This document shows, piece after piece, positions 22,752-34,700 of a stretch of DNA of 64,000 nt. Origin of the DNA: Corylus avellana (taxonomy: Eukaryota; Streptophyta; Magnoliopsida; Fagales; Betulaceae); contig NC_081544.1 in NCBI RefSeq assembly GCF_901000735.1, positions 20,969,410 to 21,033,409 on the forward strand. The letters run 5' to 3'. The translations under genes and the position numbers were made by a program. Numbering within the stretch: the first letter of the stretch is position 1; the number at the start of each line of letters is the position of its first letter. Below the pieces are notes generated by a model, which had not been told where the DNA came from, did not search any database, and was given only the letters and a program-made list of their open reading frames with translations.

Positions 22752-25700
22752 TCATATGTTCTTTAAAGAGTGTAGTTGGTGGAAATACTTCCGACTCTTC
22801 TGCTGTGAGCGCCAGTAGCAAGCAAGTGCTCCAAATGCACAGCTAGCAACAGCAATTGCCAATGCAGCCCCCACAGGCACCACAAGCGCATTTGTTGAGG
22901 CCACCAAATCTTCAAGAGCAACATCAGCCCCATCTTTCCCAAGAATTTTTTTGTCCTTGTATAGAGATACTAGCGTTTTCCCATAATAATTAGACAAAAA
23001 TTTGAACACCTCGTCCTGGTCCCAATCGATGCTGTTATTTCTCTGGCTACGACGGAGATGACAGGAAGAGCAAAGCTGCTTTGGAGGCCAAATCATCTTC
23101 GGAAATTTAGGATCCTCAGTTCCTAAAGATGCTTCTTCTTTGATTAATCTCTCATTAACCTTATTGTGCGCACTCCACAACCAAAGAGCAAAGTCACGGG
23201 TTTTGTTGAAAGGATTAGAGACACTGAAATCAAGATTGCTCACTTTTAGCTTAAGTTAGCCGAAAGAAGCTCAAAGAATTTGAAATATGTACTATTCTCA
23301 GAAGCACATACCTTGAACACATGTCATAAAAATGTTGGCGACATTCCTCACAGATGAAGAAGTTGTGCACAAATTCGCATATAGCTGTAAATGCAAACTG
23401 GCTCTCTCCATCCTCAATTCTAACAGAGAGTGAATGGAGCAGAACCCACAATCCACAACTGCAGACAGAGAAAAAAGCAACATGTCAAAAGAACTCCCAA
23501 AGTTGGGAGGAGACTTACAGTAAAAGGGAAAAAAAGGGAAAAAACTTTTAGCGGGAAGGCTATAACAACCAAAAGTATAAGCAGCTGCTTTACTGAGGTG
23601 GAAAATTGATATTCCAATTGCATTAGTGATTTGGGGGTGTTAAATACTACATAGTCGAGGGAGTTGTAAAAGTGTAGTATGGAAGCAACAATGTCAATGA
23701 TATATTGGGTAAGCTACTGATGAACCGAAGAACAGGAACCATCAAGAGACCATCAAATAAGCACTCCTGATCTCCAAAAATTAATATATGCATGAACAAG
23801 AGAAATGAAACAAATGCAGCAAAAAACATTCTGTGGTTTCTTTTGTCTAAAAAAAAGGAAAAAATGTCATGATGAATTTAATACCTTCTATGTTGCGTGT
23901 GTGTGTGTATGTAACAACGGAATCCAGACACCTCTCAAAGCAAAATTAACGCTTTCCTCAACACCAATACCAGCAACCCAACACACCATCACTACCCCTC
24001 TAGAATCACACCCACCATCTCTATTACAGTCAGTAACTCAACTAAAACCATCATAGCCACAAAATGCAACCACTACTCCTCCATTGTCACCACTCTGCCT
24101 CCTCTTCCATTACTCCCATCTCCCTCACCACCAGCCTCCAGCTTTCATTGCCAGTTTGCCACTCCACTGCCACTGCTTTAACTGCCTCATCAATGTAACT
24201 ACCTCTTCCACCAAGCGGCCACAATCAATATTGTGACACCCCAAAAAGTTAGTTTCATATTGGGTAGGTAAATTATAAAGGCACTCATGAGTACTACGTC
24301 TCATACTAATTCCTTACTAGGTGAGATTAAGCTTCATAAGCAATTATAATGAGCATTAGTTATAACTTGACTAATCATTTTGAACGAATAGCGCAGATAT
24401 GATTATCACTTTCCTAAGTCGTTACAAATGGTATTAAGAAAAAAAGTACAGAAACTTTTTCTTATTAATAGAAGATTGAGAGCTGTGTGTGAGAGCTGTG
24501 TCGGCGCGTGAGGGCGCGTGTAAGGTGGTTGGAGCTAGTGTTAGCTTGTGTCATGGCTGGACCGAGGAGGTGGATGGTGGAGTCCAAGGAGTTTGAGGTG
24601 TTGATCAAGAAGGGGCATCAGGAGTGAGAATTTTTTAGAGGAGCAACAGATTCAAAAGGTCCATCTTTCTTAAAAAGGATGAGTTAGCCTGGTTGGTGAG
24701 AGTAGCGGATGATTTGGTGGCAGTGAAGAGCTCTGAGGTATTCTGGGATCAATCCAGAGCTGGATACCCCAGAATTATTGCGCAGAAGAGTTCAAATAGG
24801 CATGGATACTTCCTGACAGTGGAGGAATTCGATGGAAGAAAAAGATGTGGCTCGATCATCATCCCTGAAGGACGTCGTGGGTTTGGGTGGGATCGCTTCA
24901 TTAAAGAAATGCAAGCAGCTTACTCTTCTCTCCGTGATCACCGAGTGATCAGTGAATATAGAGAGTTTAGGGGAGAAAAGGGTGAAAAGGAGGTGAAGAA
25001 GCAGAAAAGCTACGCAGAGACAGTGAGACTGTCATTGAAGGCAACCCAAAAAGACGGTGAAGACTGGCAAGAACCAGGCCAGCGAAACTTTACGACTGAC
25101 AAGAGGAGCTTAGGACCGTCGAAGACCCAGGGTCCAGCGATGGCTCAGGGAGTTTTGGGGAGGTCTCCGAAGGAGTCTGCTATGGCTCCGACGAAATCAT
25201 TATGGCCGGCGAAATCTGATAGAGGTCCGTTAGTGCCTCGCGTGAATGTTACGAAAGCTGGAGGTTGCGTAGAGCGTGCGACAAGAATTCCGGCGAGTTG
25301 GTCAGCAAAACCGGCAGCGCAGTCTGAGCAGTTGTCAGTCTCTGGACGCATGAAGGGATGGGAGAGGATGGGGTACCATGTTGGGCAGACCTACTCTGAG
25401 GTAGGTATTGAGCTCCTCAATGTGAAGGAGACGTTGAGAGTTCTGAAGAGAGAATGTGACGTGGGGATGTATAAGATTGACAGGGTGATTAATCAGATGA
25501 AGGTTAGTGGGCTTGGGCCAGAAGAGAAGTTGCAGATCAGGGGAAGGCTGTATGGAAAGAGAAGGAGAAGGTTGGGCCGGGAGGAAAAACTAAAAAGACC
25601 ACCAGCAGGCTGAAGTTGAAGAAGAAGGTGATGTTCAAGCCAAGAGGGGTCGTGGGCTCAGGTGTGGGCTTTAGTCTAAGCCCATCTCACGATTCTAAGG

Positions 25701-28700
25701 TTGGGCTGGCTATATCGGCGGCTTCTGGAAAGTTAGTGACAGAGTCGCGAGTTCTTACGCCTTCACCGGCGTGTTCGTCGTTGGCTGGCAGGGAGCGAAG
25801 AGGGGAAGAAGGGGTTGGGTCAGTGGCAGAAGAGACTCCTAGGGTGTCTGTCGGCATTTCTGCGGGGGATGCTAGCGTTTTCGTGGCCGGAGAGAATTTA
25901 AGTCCAAAAATCCCCGCAAGCCCGGTGAAGGAACTTCAGCCCACTGGTAAGGAATTAACTTTTTTGACATATATGAGGAGGAAGGCTGGGCCAAAGAATA
26001 GAAACGAGACAGGGGTGGGTTCGATAGAAGCTTCATCGTCGACGTCTGGGCAGTTGAAAGGGATTCTGGGACCGACGCCGGAATATTCGCAGAGGGTGCC
26101 GGAGACGCTTCTGTCATCGGAGCAGCAACAGACGGCGCCGGAGAAGCCTATGGAGACCGGCCAGGCTGGGGAGAGTACGTGCTGGGCCACACGAAAGCTT
26201 CTGAGAGGGAGTCCATCTCGCCGGAAGGTTAATTTGGCCGTGGGGGAGTGGGCTCAGCAGGCTTATCGGGGGGAGGAATGGAGTTTGAGTCCGTTGTTTC
26301 ATTTTGGACAAGAAAGGGTGGATCAAACATCGGAGTTGAAGTTGTCTGGGTCTGAATCAGGCATGGATGGGGATAAAATTGCTGAAACAGTAGGTTTGGA
26401 GGATTTAGGGTCAGACACGATTTCAACCAGCTGGGTAGTGGGAAACTGCCTCAATTTTTGCCCAAAAATTGGAGTTTCTGATGAGGGGAAAAAGGAGGAA
26501 TTGGAGGCTCTTTTCAATGCCATTGAAGCCTCTAGAAAGCAGTACGATTCGGACTTGGGAGGTGTTTCTGCATGTGTTCCTGCACTCAAAGGCCTTGAAG
26601 AGATTGAGGAAAGTGAGAGGGTTGCTTTGGTGGATCATGAAGCTTAATATTGTAGTATGGAATGTGAGAGGGTTGAATGCCCTCAAAAAAAGGTTGCGCA
26701 TTAGGGGTCTTTTGAAAGAATGGAAAGTAGATGTAGTGTGTTTGATTGAGACGAAGATGGAGACTATCTCTCGAGAGGTGATTCATAGTCTTTGGGGAGG
26801 TCAACATGTGGGTGGAAGTATAAAGGCTCTAATGGTTTGTCGGGAGGGATGCTAATGATGTGGGATAGGAGGGTAGTGGAATGTAAGGAGGAGTGTGTGG
26901 GACATTTCACTTTGGCTTGTTCGTTTCAAAATGTAGAGGATAGATGGGTGTGGGCGTTTGGGGGAGTGTATGGGCCAAATGAGGAAGTGGAGAGAGGGGC
27001 GCTTTGGGATGAATTGGCTGGTTTGATGAGGGTTTGGGAGGTCCCTTGGTGTTTGGGTGGAGATTTTAACATTGTACGCTTTCCCAGTGAGCGCTCCAAT
27101 GTTTCTTACTATTCATCGGGCATGATGGATTTCTCGGATTTCATTTCAGAAAATAATCTGGTGGATATGCCGATGATGGGGGGTCAATTTACTTGGTCCA
27201 ATAATCAAGAAAATGAGAGTTGGTCGAGGATTGACCGGTTCTTGCTTTCGTCGGATTGGGAAGATCACTACCCAGCAGTTGTTCAAAGGAGACTTCAACG
27301 CCTGCTCTCGGATCACTTTCCTTTATTACTGGACTGCGGGACTCCTTGTGGAGGTAAGAAGGGTTTTAAATTTGAAAATATGTGGCTTAAGGCAGAGGGT
27401 TTTGTTGATAAGGTTGCTTCTTGGTGGGGGTCGTATTTGTTTGAGGGATTGCCTAGTTTTGTGCTTGCTAGTAAATTAAAATCCCTTAAAGTGGACTTGA
27501 AAAAGTGGAATGAGGAGGTCTTTGGGGATATTGGGAGGAAAAAGAAAGAGTTATTGGGAGGTATCCAGGAGTTGGATGAGTTGGCAGAATCGAGAGGCTT
27601 AGATCAAGAGGAGAAAATTCGGAAGGCGGACAAGTTGAAAGATTTGGAGAATACATTGTTGTGTGAAGAAATTCATTGGCGTCAAAAATCGAGAGCTTTG
27701 TGGCTCAAGGAGGGGGATCGGAATACTCGCTTTTTCCACAAGATGGCTAATTCTCACCGAAGGTACAAACGTATGGAAGTGCTTCGTATTAATGGCGTTT
27801 TATCCGATGATCCAGTTGAGGTTAAAGATCACATAGTGCAGTATTACCAATCTCTTTATTCGGAACAAAGCTCTTGGCGCCCTAGAATGGATAACCAGCA
27901 GTTTTTGTCCATCGATGAGGAGGATAATCGGTGGTTAGAAAGAGATTTTGAGGAAAAGGAGGTTTGGGAGGTGGTAAAAGGCATGGATGGTGATAAGGCT
28001 CCGAGTCCAAATGGCTTTTCCATGGCTTTTTTTCAAGCTTGCTGGGGTGTTATTAAACAAGACGTTATGGTGGTTTTTGCAGAGTTCCATCGTAGACGTC
28101 AAATGGTGAAGAGCTTGAATGCAACTTTTATTTCCTTGATTCCGAAAAAGGCAGATGCGGTGGAGATGAAGGACTTTCGGCCCATTAGCTTGGTGGGAGG
28201 AGTGTATAAAATTGTGTCTAAGGTTCTTGCCAATAGATTGAGAACTGTCTTGGGTAAGGTCATTTCCTATTCTCAAAATACTTTTATTGGGGGTCGGCAA
28301 ATCCTAGATTCCGTTCTTATTGCAAATGAATGTGTGGATAGTCGCTTGAAATCAGGGGTGCCTGGTGTTCTTTGTAAATTGGATTTGGAAAAGGNNNNNN
28401 NNNNNNNNNNNNNNNNNNNNNNNNNNNNNNNNNNNNNNNNNNNNNNNNNNNNNNNNNNNNNNNNNNNNNNNNNNNNNNNNNNNNNNNNNNNNNNATAATT
28501 TTTTTTTAAATAAAAAAAACGAAAATCAAAGGTCTAAAGGCTAAAACTGGTCTTTTTAGGCATTTCCGTTAAAAGTTAATGGCTAAAACTAACGGGGGTA
28601 AATTAATTGAAATCGAAAGTTCATGGGTATAAATTGAGAGTTTTTGAATTTTGAGCGGTGTTCTAAAAACACGCGTGCGGTAATTCAAGGGTGTAAAGTG

Positions 28701-31700
28701 GAGTTTTTTTTTTTAAAAAAAAAAACTTCACTTTAGACCCCTGATCTACTACGCAATTTGACATATTCCCTCCGAACTTCGAAACCTCTCAATTTGGACC
28801 CCTGAACTTTCAATTGCAATAAATTTGAACTCTTCCGTCAATTTTTGCTGTTAAAACCCCCTAAAAAAATAAAATTACCCTTCAATTTTATTTTTATTAA
28901 AAAATGGAAATAGAAAATTTGAAAAAAGAAAAAAAAAAAAAAAGGGTCACAAGGTGACCCACCCAACTGTGGGTCACCTTGTGATTTTTTTTTTTATAAT
29001 ATTTTTTTAAAAAAAAAAGAAAAAATTGAAATTAAGGTAAATTTGGAATTTTATAATTGGACTTATACCAATCTCTTTTAATTGCAATTAAAATTAAATT
29101 CCTTAGTGGTAGTTTACTCATTAAATGCTGAAATATGACTTATTTTATATATAAAATAAGACATATTTTATATAAAATATGGCTCAAATGAGATGAACAA
29201 CTTAAATTTATGAATTTAAAAATCTCAAATTTAAAAGAAATTTTAGGAGCTCTCAATTAGCGTATAAGTAACTTGAAATGAGGAATTGACTTGTACAAAT
29301 TTATAATACAAACCAAACTAATAGGAATTGAGTTATAAAAATTTGGAGAAACTTTAGTTTGCCCCGTCCAAATTTCTAGCCGATTTGACAAATACTTCTT
29401 GAACTTTCAAATTTCCTACTTTGAACCCTTGAACTTTCAATTTCTATCACTTTGGACCTCTCTGTTAGTTTTCAAACGTTAAACTCAAACGGTTTGACTT
29501 TTTATGCCCATTATATCCTCACCAAAAAACTACACTGTTTTGAGCCCCAAAACTACAACACTCACCCAGCCCAAAACGACATCGTTTGGGGCATTAAAAT
29601 TATTTNNNNNNNNNNNNNNNNNNNNNNNNNNNNNNNNNNNNNNNNNNNNNNNNNNNNNNNNNNNNNNNNNNNNNNNNNNNNNNNNNNNNNNNNNNNNNNN
29701 NNNNNGGGGGAATGGAGTTTGAGTCCGTTGTTTCATTTTGGACAAGAAAGGGTGGATCAAACATCGGAGTTGAAGTTGTCTGGGTCTGAATCAGGCATGG
29801 ATGGGGATAAAATTGCTGAAACAGTAGGTTTGGAGGATTTAGGGTCAGACACGATTTCAACCAGCTGGGTAGTGGGAAACTGCCTCAATTTTTGCCCAAA
29901 AATTGGAGTTTCGGATGAGGGGAAAAAGGAGGAATTGGAGGCTCTTTTCAATGCCATTGAAGCCTCTAGAAAGCAGTACGATTCGGACTTGGGAGGTGTT
30001 TCTGCATGTGTTCCTGCACTCAAAGGCCTTGAAGAGATTGAGGAAAGTGAGAGGGTTGCTTTGGTGGATCATGAAGCTTAATATTGTAGTATGGAATGTG
30101 AGAGGGTTGAATGCCCTCAAAAAAAGGTTGCGCATTAGGGGTCTTTTGAAAGAATGGAAAGTAGATGTAGTGTGTTTGATTGAGACGAAGATGAAGACTA
30201 TCTCTCGAGAGGTGATTCATAGTCTTTGGGGAGGTCAACATGTGGGTGGAAGTATAAAGGCTCTAATGGTTTGTCGGGAGGGATGCTAATGATGTGGGAT
30301 AGGAGGGTAGTGGAATGTAAGGAGGAGTGTGTGGGACATTTCACTTTGGCTTGTTCGTTTCAAAATGTAGAGGATAGATGGGTGTGGGCGTTTGGGGGAG
30401 TGTATGGGCCAAATGAGGAAGTGGAGAGAGGGGCGCTTTGGGACGAATTGGCTGGTTTGATGAGGGTTTGGGAGGTCCCTTGGTGTTTGGGTGGAGATTT
30501 TAACATTGAACGATTTCCCAGTGAGCGCTCCAATGTTTCTTATTATTCATCGGGCATGATGGATTTCTCGGATTTCATTTCAGAAAATAATCTGGTGGAT
30601 ATGCCGATGATGGGGGGTCAATTTACTTGGTCCAATAATCAAGAAAATGAGAGTTGGTCGAGGATTGACCGGTTCTTGCTTTCGTCGGATTGGGAAGATC
30701 ACTACCCAGCAGTTGTTCAAAGGAGACTTCAACGCCTGCTCTCGGATCACTTTCCTTTATTACTGGACTGCGGGACTCCTTGTGGAGGTAAGAAGGGTTT
30801 TAAATTTGAAAATATGTGGCTTAAGGCAGAGGGTTTTGTTGATAAGGTTGCTTCTTGGTGGGGGTCGTATTTGTTTGAGGGATTGCCTAGTTTTGTGCTT
30901 GCTAGTAAATTAAAATCCCTTAAAGTGGACTTGAAAAAGTGGAATGAGGAGGTCTTTGGGGATATTGGGAGGAAAAAGAAAGAGTTATTGGGAGGTATCC
31001 AGGAGTTGGATGAGTTGGCAGAATCGAGAGGCTTAGATCAAGAGGAGAAAATTCGAAAGGCGGACAAGTTGAAAGATTTGGAGAATACATTGTTGTGTGA
31101 AGAAATTCATTGGCGTCAAAAATCGAGAGCTTTGTAGCTCAAGGAGGGGGATCGGAATACTCGCTTTTTCCACAAGATGGCTAATTCTCACCGAAGGTAC
31201 AAACGTATGGAAGTGCTTCGTATTAATGGCGTTTTATCCGATGATCCAGTTGAGGTTAAAGATCACATAGTGCAGTATTACCAATCTCTTTATTCGGAAC
31301 AAAGCTCTTGGCGCCCTAGAATGGATAACCAGCAGTTTTTGTCCATCGATGAGGAGGATAATCGGTGGTTAGAAAGAGATTTTGAGGAAAAGGAGGTTTG
31401 GGAGGTGGTAAAAGGCATGGATGGTGATAAGGCTCCGGGTCCAGATGGCTTTTCCATGGCTTTTTTTCAAGCTTGCTGGGGTGTTATTAAACAAGACGTT
31501 ATGGTGGTTTTTGCAGAGTTCCATCGTAGACGTCAAATGGTGAAGAGCTTGAATGCAACTTTTATTTCCTTGATTCCGAAAAAGGCAGATGCGGTGGAGA
31601 TGAAGGACTTTCGGCCCATTAGCTTGGTGGGAGGAGTGTATAAAATTGTGTCTAAGGTTCTTGCCAATAGATTGAGAACTGTCTTGGGTAAGGTCATTTC

Positions 31701-34700
31701 CTATTCTCAAAATACTTTTATTGGGGGTCGGCAAATCCTAGATTCCGTTCTTATTGCAAATGAATGTGTGGATAGTCGCTTGAAATCAGGGGTGCCTGGT
31801 GTTCTTTGTAAATTGGATTTGGAAAAGGCCTACGACCATGTAAATTGGGATTTTGTTTTGTACTTGCTGCATAGATGTGGGTTTGGTGGGAGGTGGAGGG
31901 CTTGGATAGAGTGGTGTATTAAGACGGTAAGATTCTCCGTTCTTGTGAATGGCTCTCCGGAAGGGTTCTTTAGCAGTTCGAGGGGAATCCGGCAAGGTGA
32001 TCCTCTCTCTCCGTTATTGTTTGTGCTTGTTATGGAGGCGTTGAGTAAGATGGTGAATGCGACGGTTGATCAAGGCCTTTTGACTGGGTTCTCGGTGGGT
32101 AATAGGGTCTTGTCGGAGTTGATGGTCTCTCATTCCTTATTTGCGGATGACACTTTGATTTTTTGTGAAGATTCTATCGAGCAAATCCGGTATGTTCGTC
32201 TCATCCTCTTATGTTTTGAAGCTGTTTCGGGTTTGAGAGTGAATCTTGGAAAGTCAAAGATTGTGGCCATTGGTGAGGTGGAGAACATTGGGGGCTTAGC
32301 TAACATCCTTGGGTGTAATGTTGCTGATTTGCCTATGAAGTATTTGGGTCTCCCTCTTGGGGCATCGTTCAAGGATACGGCTATGTGGAATGAAGTGATT
32401 GAAAAGATGGAGCGTCAGATGGCAGGTTGGAAGAGAATGTATCTTTCTAAAGGAGGTCGTTTAACCCTCATCAAGAGCACTTTGGCTAATCTTCCGACTT
32501 ACTTTTTGTCTTTGTTTCCGATTCCTGCTAGTGTAGCTAAAAGGATCGAGAAAGTCCAAAGAGATTTCTTGTGGGGAGGTATGGGGGATGAGCCCAAGTT
32601 GCATCTTGTAAGTTGGAACCAAGTTTGCAGCCCTCTTCGATATGGTGGTCTTGGCATTCGGAAGATGTACCAGTTTAACCAAGCTCTTTTGGGGAAATGG
32701 CTTTGGAGATACGCAAATGAGAACGGGGCTCTTTGGTGTAATTTGATCAAAGCTAAGTATGGAGATCAAGAAGGTGGGTGGTGCACGAAGGAGGTCTTGG
32801 GCTCTCATGGTGTGGGTCTATGGAAGCATATTCGTAAAGGGTGGAATTTCTTTGCCAAAGGTATTCGTTTTGAGGTGGGGGAGGGTTCGAAAGTCAGATT
32901 CTGGCATGATATTTGGTGTGGGGACAACTCTTTGAAGCAAGTTTTTCCGTCCTTATACAGTATCGCCAGACACAAAGAAGCTTGGGTGAAGGATAATTTT
33001 ATTGGGAGGAATGGGGTTGTTGAGTGGAATGTCATTTTTGTTCGATCGGTCCAAGATTGGGAGATGGATTTGATTTCTCCTTTTTTTGATCGATTGTATT
33101 CTTACAAGGTCTCCCTAGGCAGTGTAGATCGTATTTGCTAGTCTTCGTCCAAGAAGGGCAAGTTCGAGGTTAAGTCGTTCTATAAGGCCTTGTCCATTTC
33201 TAATCGAGAGGAGTTTCCTTGGAAGAGCATCTGGCGTACTAAGGCGCCTCAACGGGTGGCTTTTTTCGGTTGGACTGCGGCCTTAAGTAAAATTTTGACT
33301 CATGATACGCTGCGTAAGAGGAACATAGTGGTTATGGAGTGGTGTTGTATGTGCAAGAAGACCGGAGAGTCAGTCGATCACCTGCTTCTCCATTGTGAGC
33401 TCGCAAGTGCTCTTTGGCACATGATTTTTCAGCGTTTTGGGTTGCATTGGGTCATGCCTTGCAGGGTGAGGGCCTTGTTTGCTAGCTGGTGGTCGGGAGG
33501 ACATTCTCGAAGCGCGGTTGTGTGGAAGATGATACCTCTGTGTCTTATGTGGTGTATTTGGAATGAAAGAAATGCTAGATGTTTTGAAAATTCCACTAGG
33601 ACCATAGAGGAATTGACTCATTTCTTCCTCTTTACTCTTTACTCTTGGACGGCCGCTTGGCTAGCTTCTTTAGTGATTAGTTTCTCTGATTTTCTTTTTC
33701 ATTTCTCCCCCTCCTAGGCGCTCTCTATTTATACTTCCCGTATATATGGGTTGCGCCCCTCTGCGCTCTTTTTATATATCATCATTACTTATCAAAAAAA
33801 AAAGTCGTTACAAATGGTATTAAAGCAACTTAGTAACATCATGTAGCATTGAGGCATTGCATAACGTGGGTCCTGACGACAATGTCCGGAATTTGAGTGG
33901 AGAAAATTGTGAACCCCAAAAAATTAGCCCCAATTTGGAAGGGTGAATTGTCCACATTGAGTGGGTGGATTATAAAGGTACTCGTAGATGCTAAGTCCCA
34001 CATTAGCTCCTTATTAGGTAAGACTGGGCTTTATAAGCGATTGTATAAAACTCCAATTGTAATTTGACTAGTCCTTTTAGAGTAATGGCACAAATCTGCC
34101 TAGCGCTTTCCTTGGACCGTGACAAATATACCGACACGTGCTTGCAAAGTATGATAAATATATCATACTTTGCTTGTCTCCTGAAACAATCTCCAGAAAG
34201 CAACAATACGTAGTAGCTTTCTTTGCCTTCTTCTTAGGACACATCAAGAAATGGCACAATGATAATGTTGATTAATAACCCCCACCATATATGAATTTAT
34301 GAATATGTATTCATGGCACCACCCTCACAAGCCCTCAAACGTGTGAGCAGCAAATGAACTTAACTATCCACACCTCCATATGTGCTCTTCTCTAAGCCTA
34401 TCCCATTACACCAGGTATCTCCTAGATGCAGGACTCGGCGAAGAACTTCAGTCAGTTGTTCAGATTTGTTTAACCTTCTTTTTTTTTTGGTGAAAACTTC
34501 ATGGTATTCTCCTCTGAGAACATCACCCTTGTGCATAAAGCAAGATAGCTGTTTTCTGTAATTTTGTGAAGGTAATTAAATACAAAACTTACTTAAAGGC
34601 ACACAAACTAAATATAAAAATGCTAAAGACACAAACTAAATATCAAAATGCTAAAATAGGCACACAAACTAAATATCAAAATGTAAAAGTTTGATACTTG

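Larger units (their letters stand above)
24438..33801 (+). mobile_element. L1-type LINE inserted in the TRIM (partly doubled in the assembly)
   Basis: The 20-mer gtcgttacaaatggtattaa lies at 24418-24437 and again after the poly-A tail at 33804-33823, a perfect target-site duplication. The right end is 'ttacttatc' plus A10. Between lie a broken ORF1, an ORF2 with endonuclease, reverse transcriptase and C-terminal zinc-binding domains, two 100-N gaps and a foreign block. 26272-28394 and 29706-31828 are nearly the same sequence (offset 3434). Counting the shared part once gives one LINE of about 5.93 kb, a normal plant L1 length. It is antisense to QSOX. Confidence 0.88.

Noticed and set aside
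24232..24441. Segment first taken as a promoter region for the LINE
   Set aside because: Its match to 33908-34124 and the 5-bp flanking duplication show it is a TRIM LTR that predates the LINE.
26792..33717. Two separate LINE elements in tandem
   Set aside because: Only one pair of target-site duplications, one start and one poly-A tail exist, and the doubled part is bounded by 100-N gaps.
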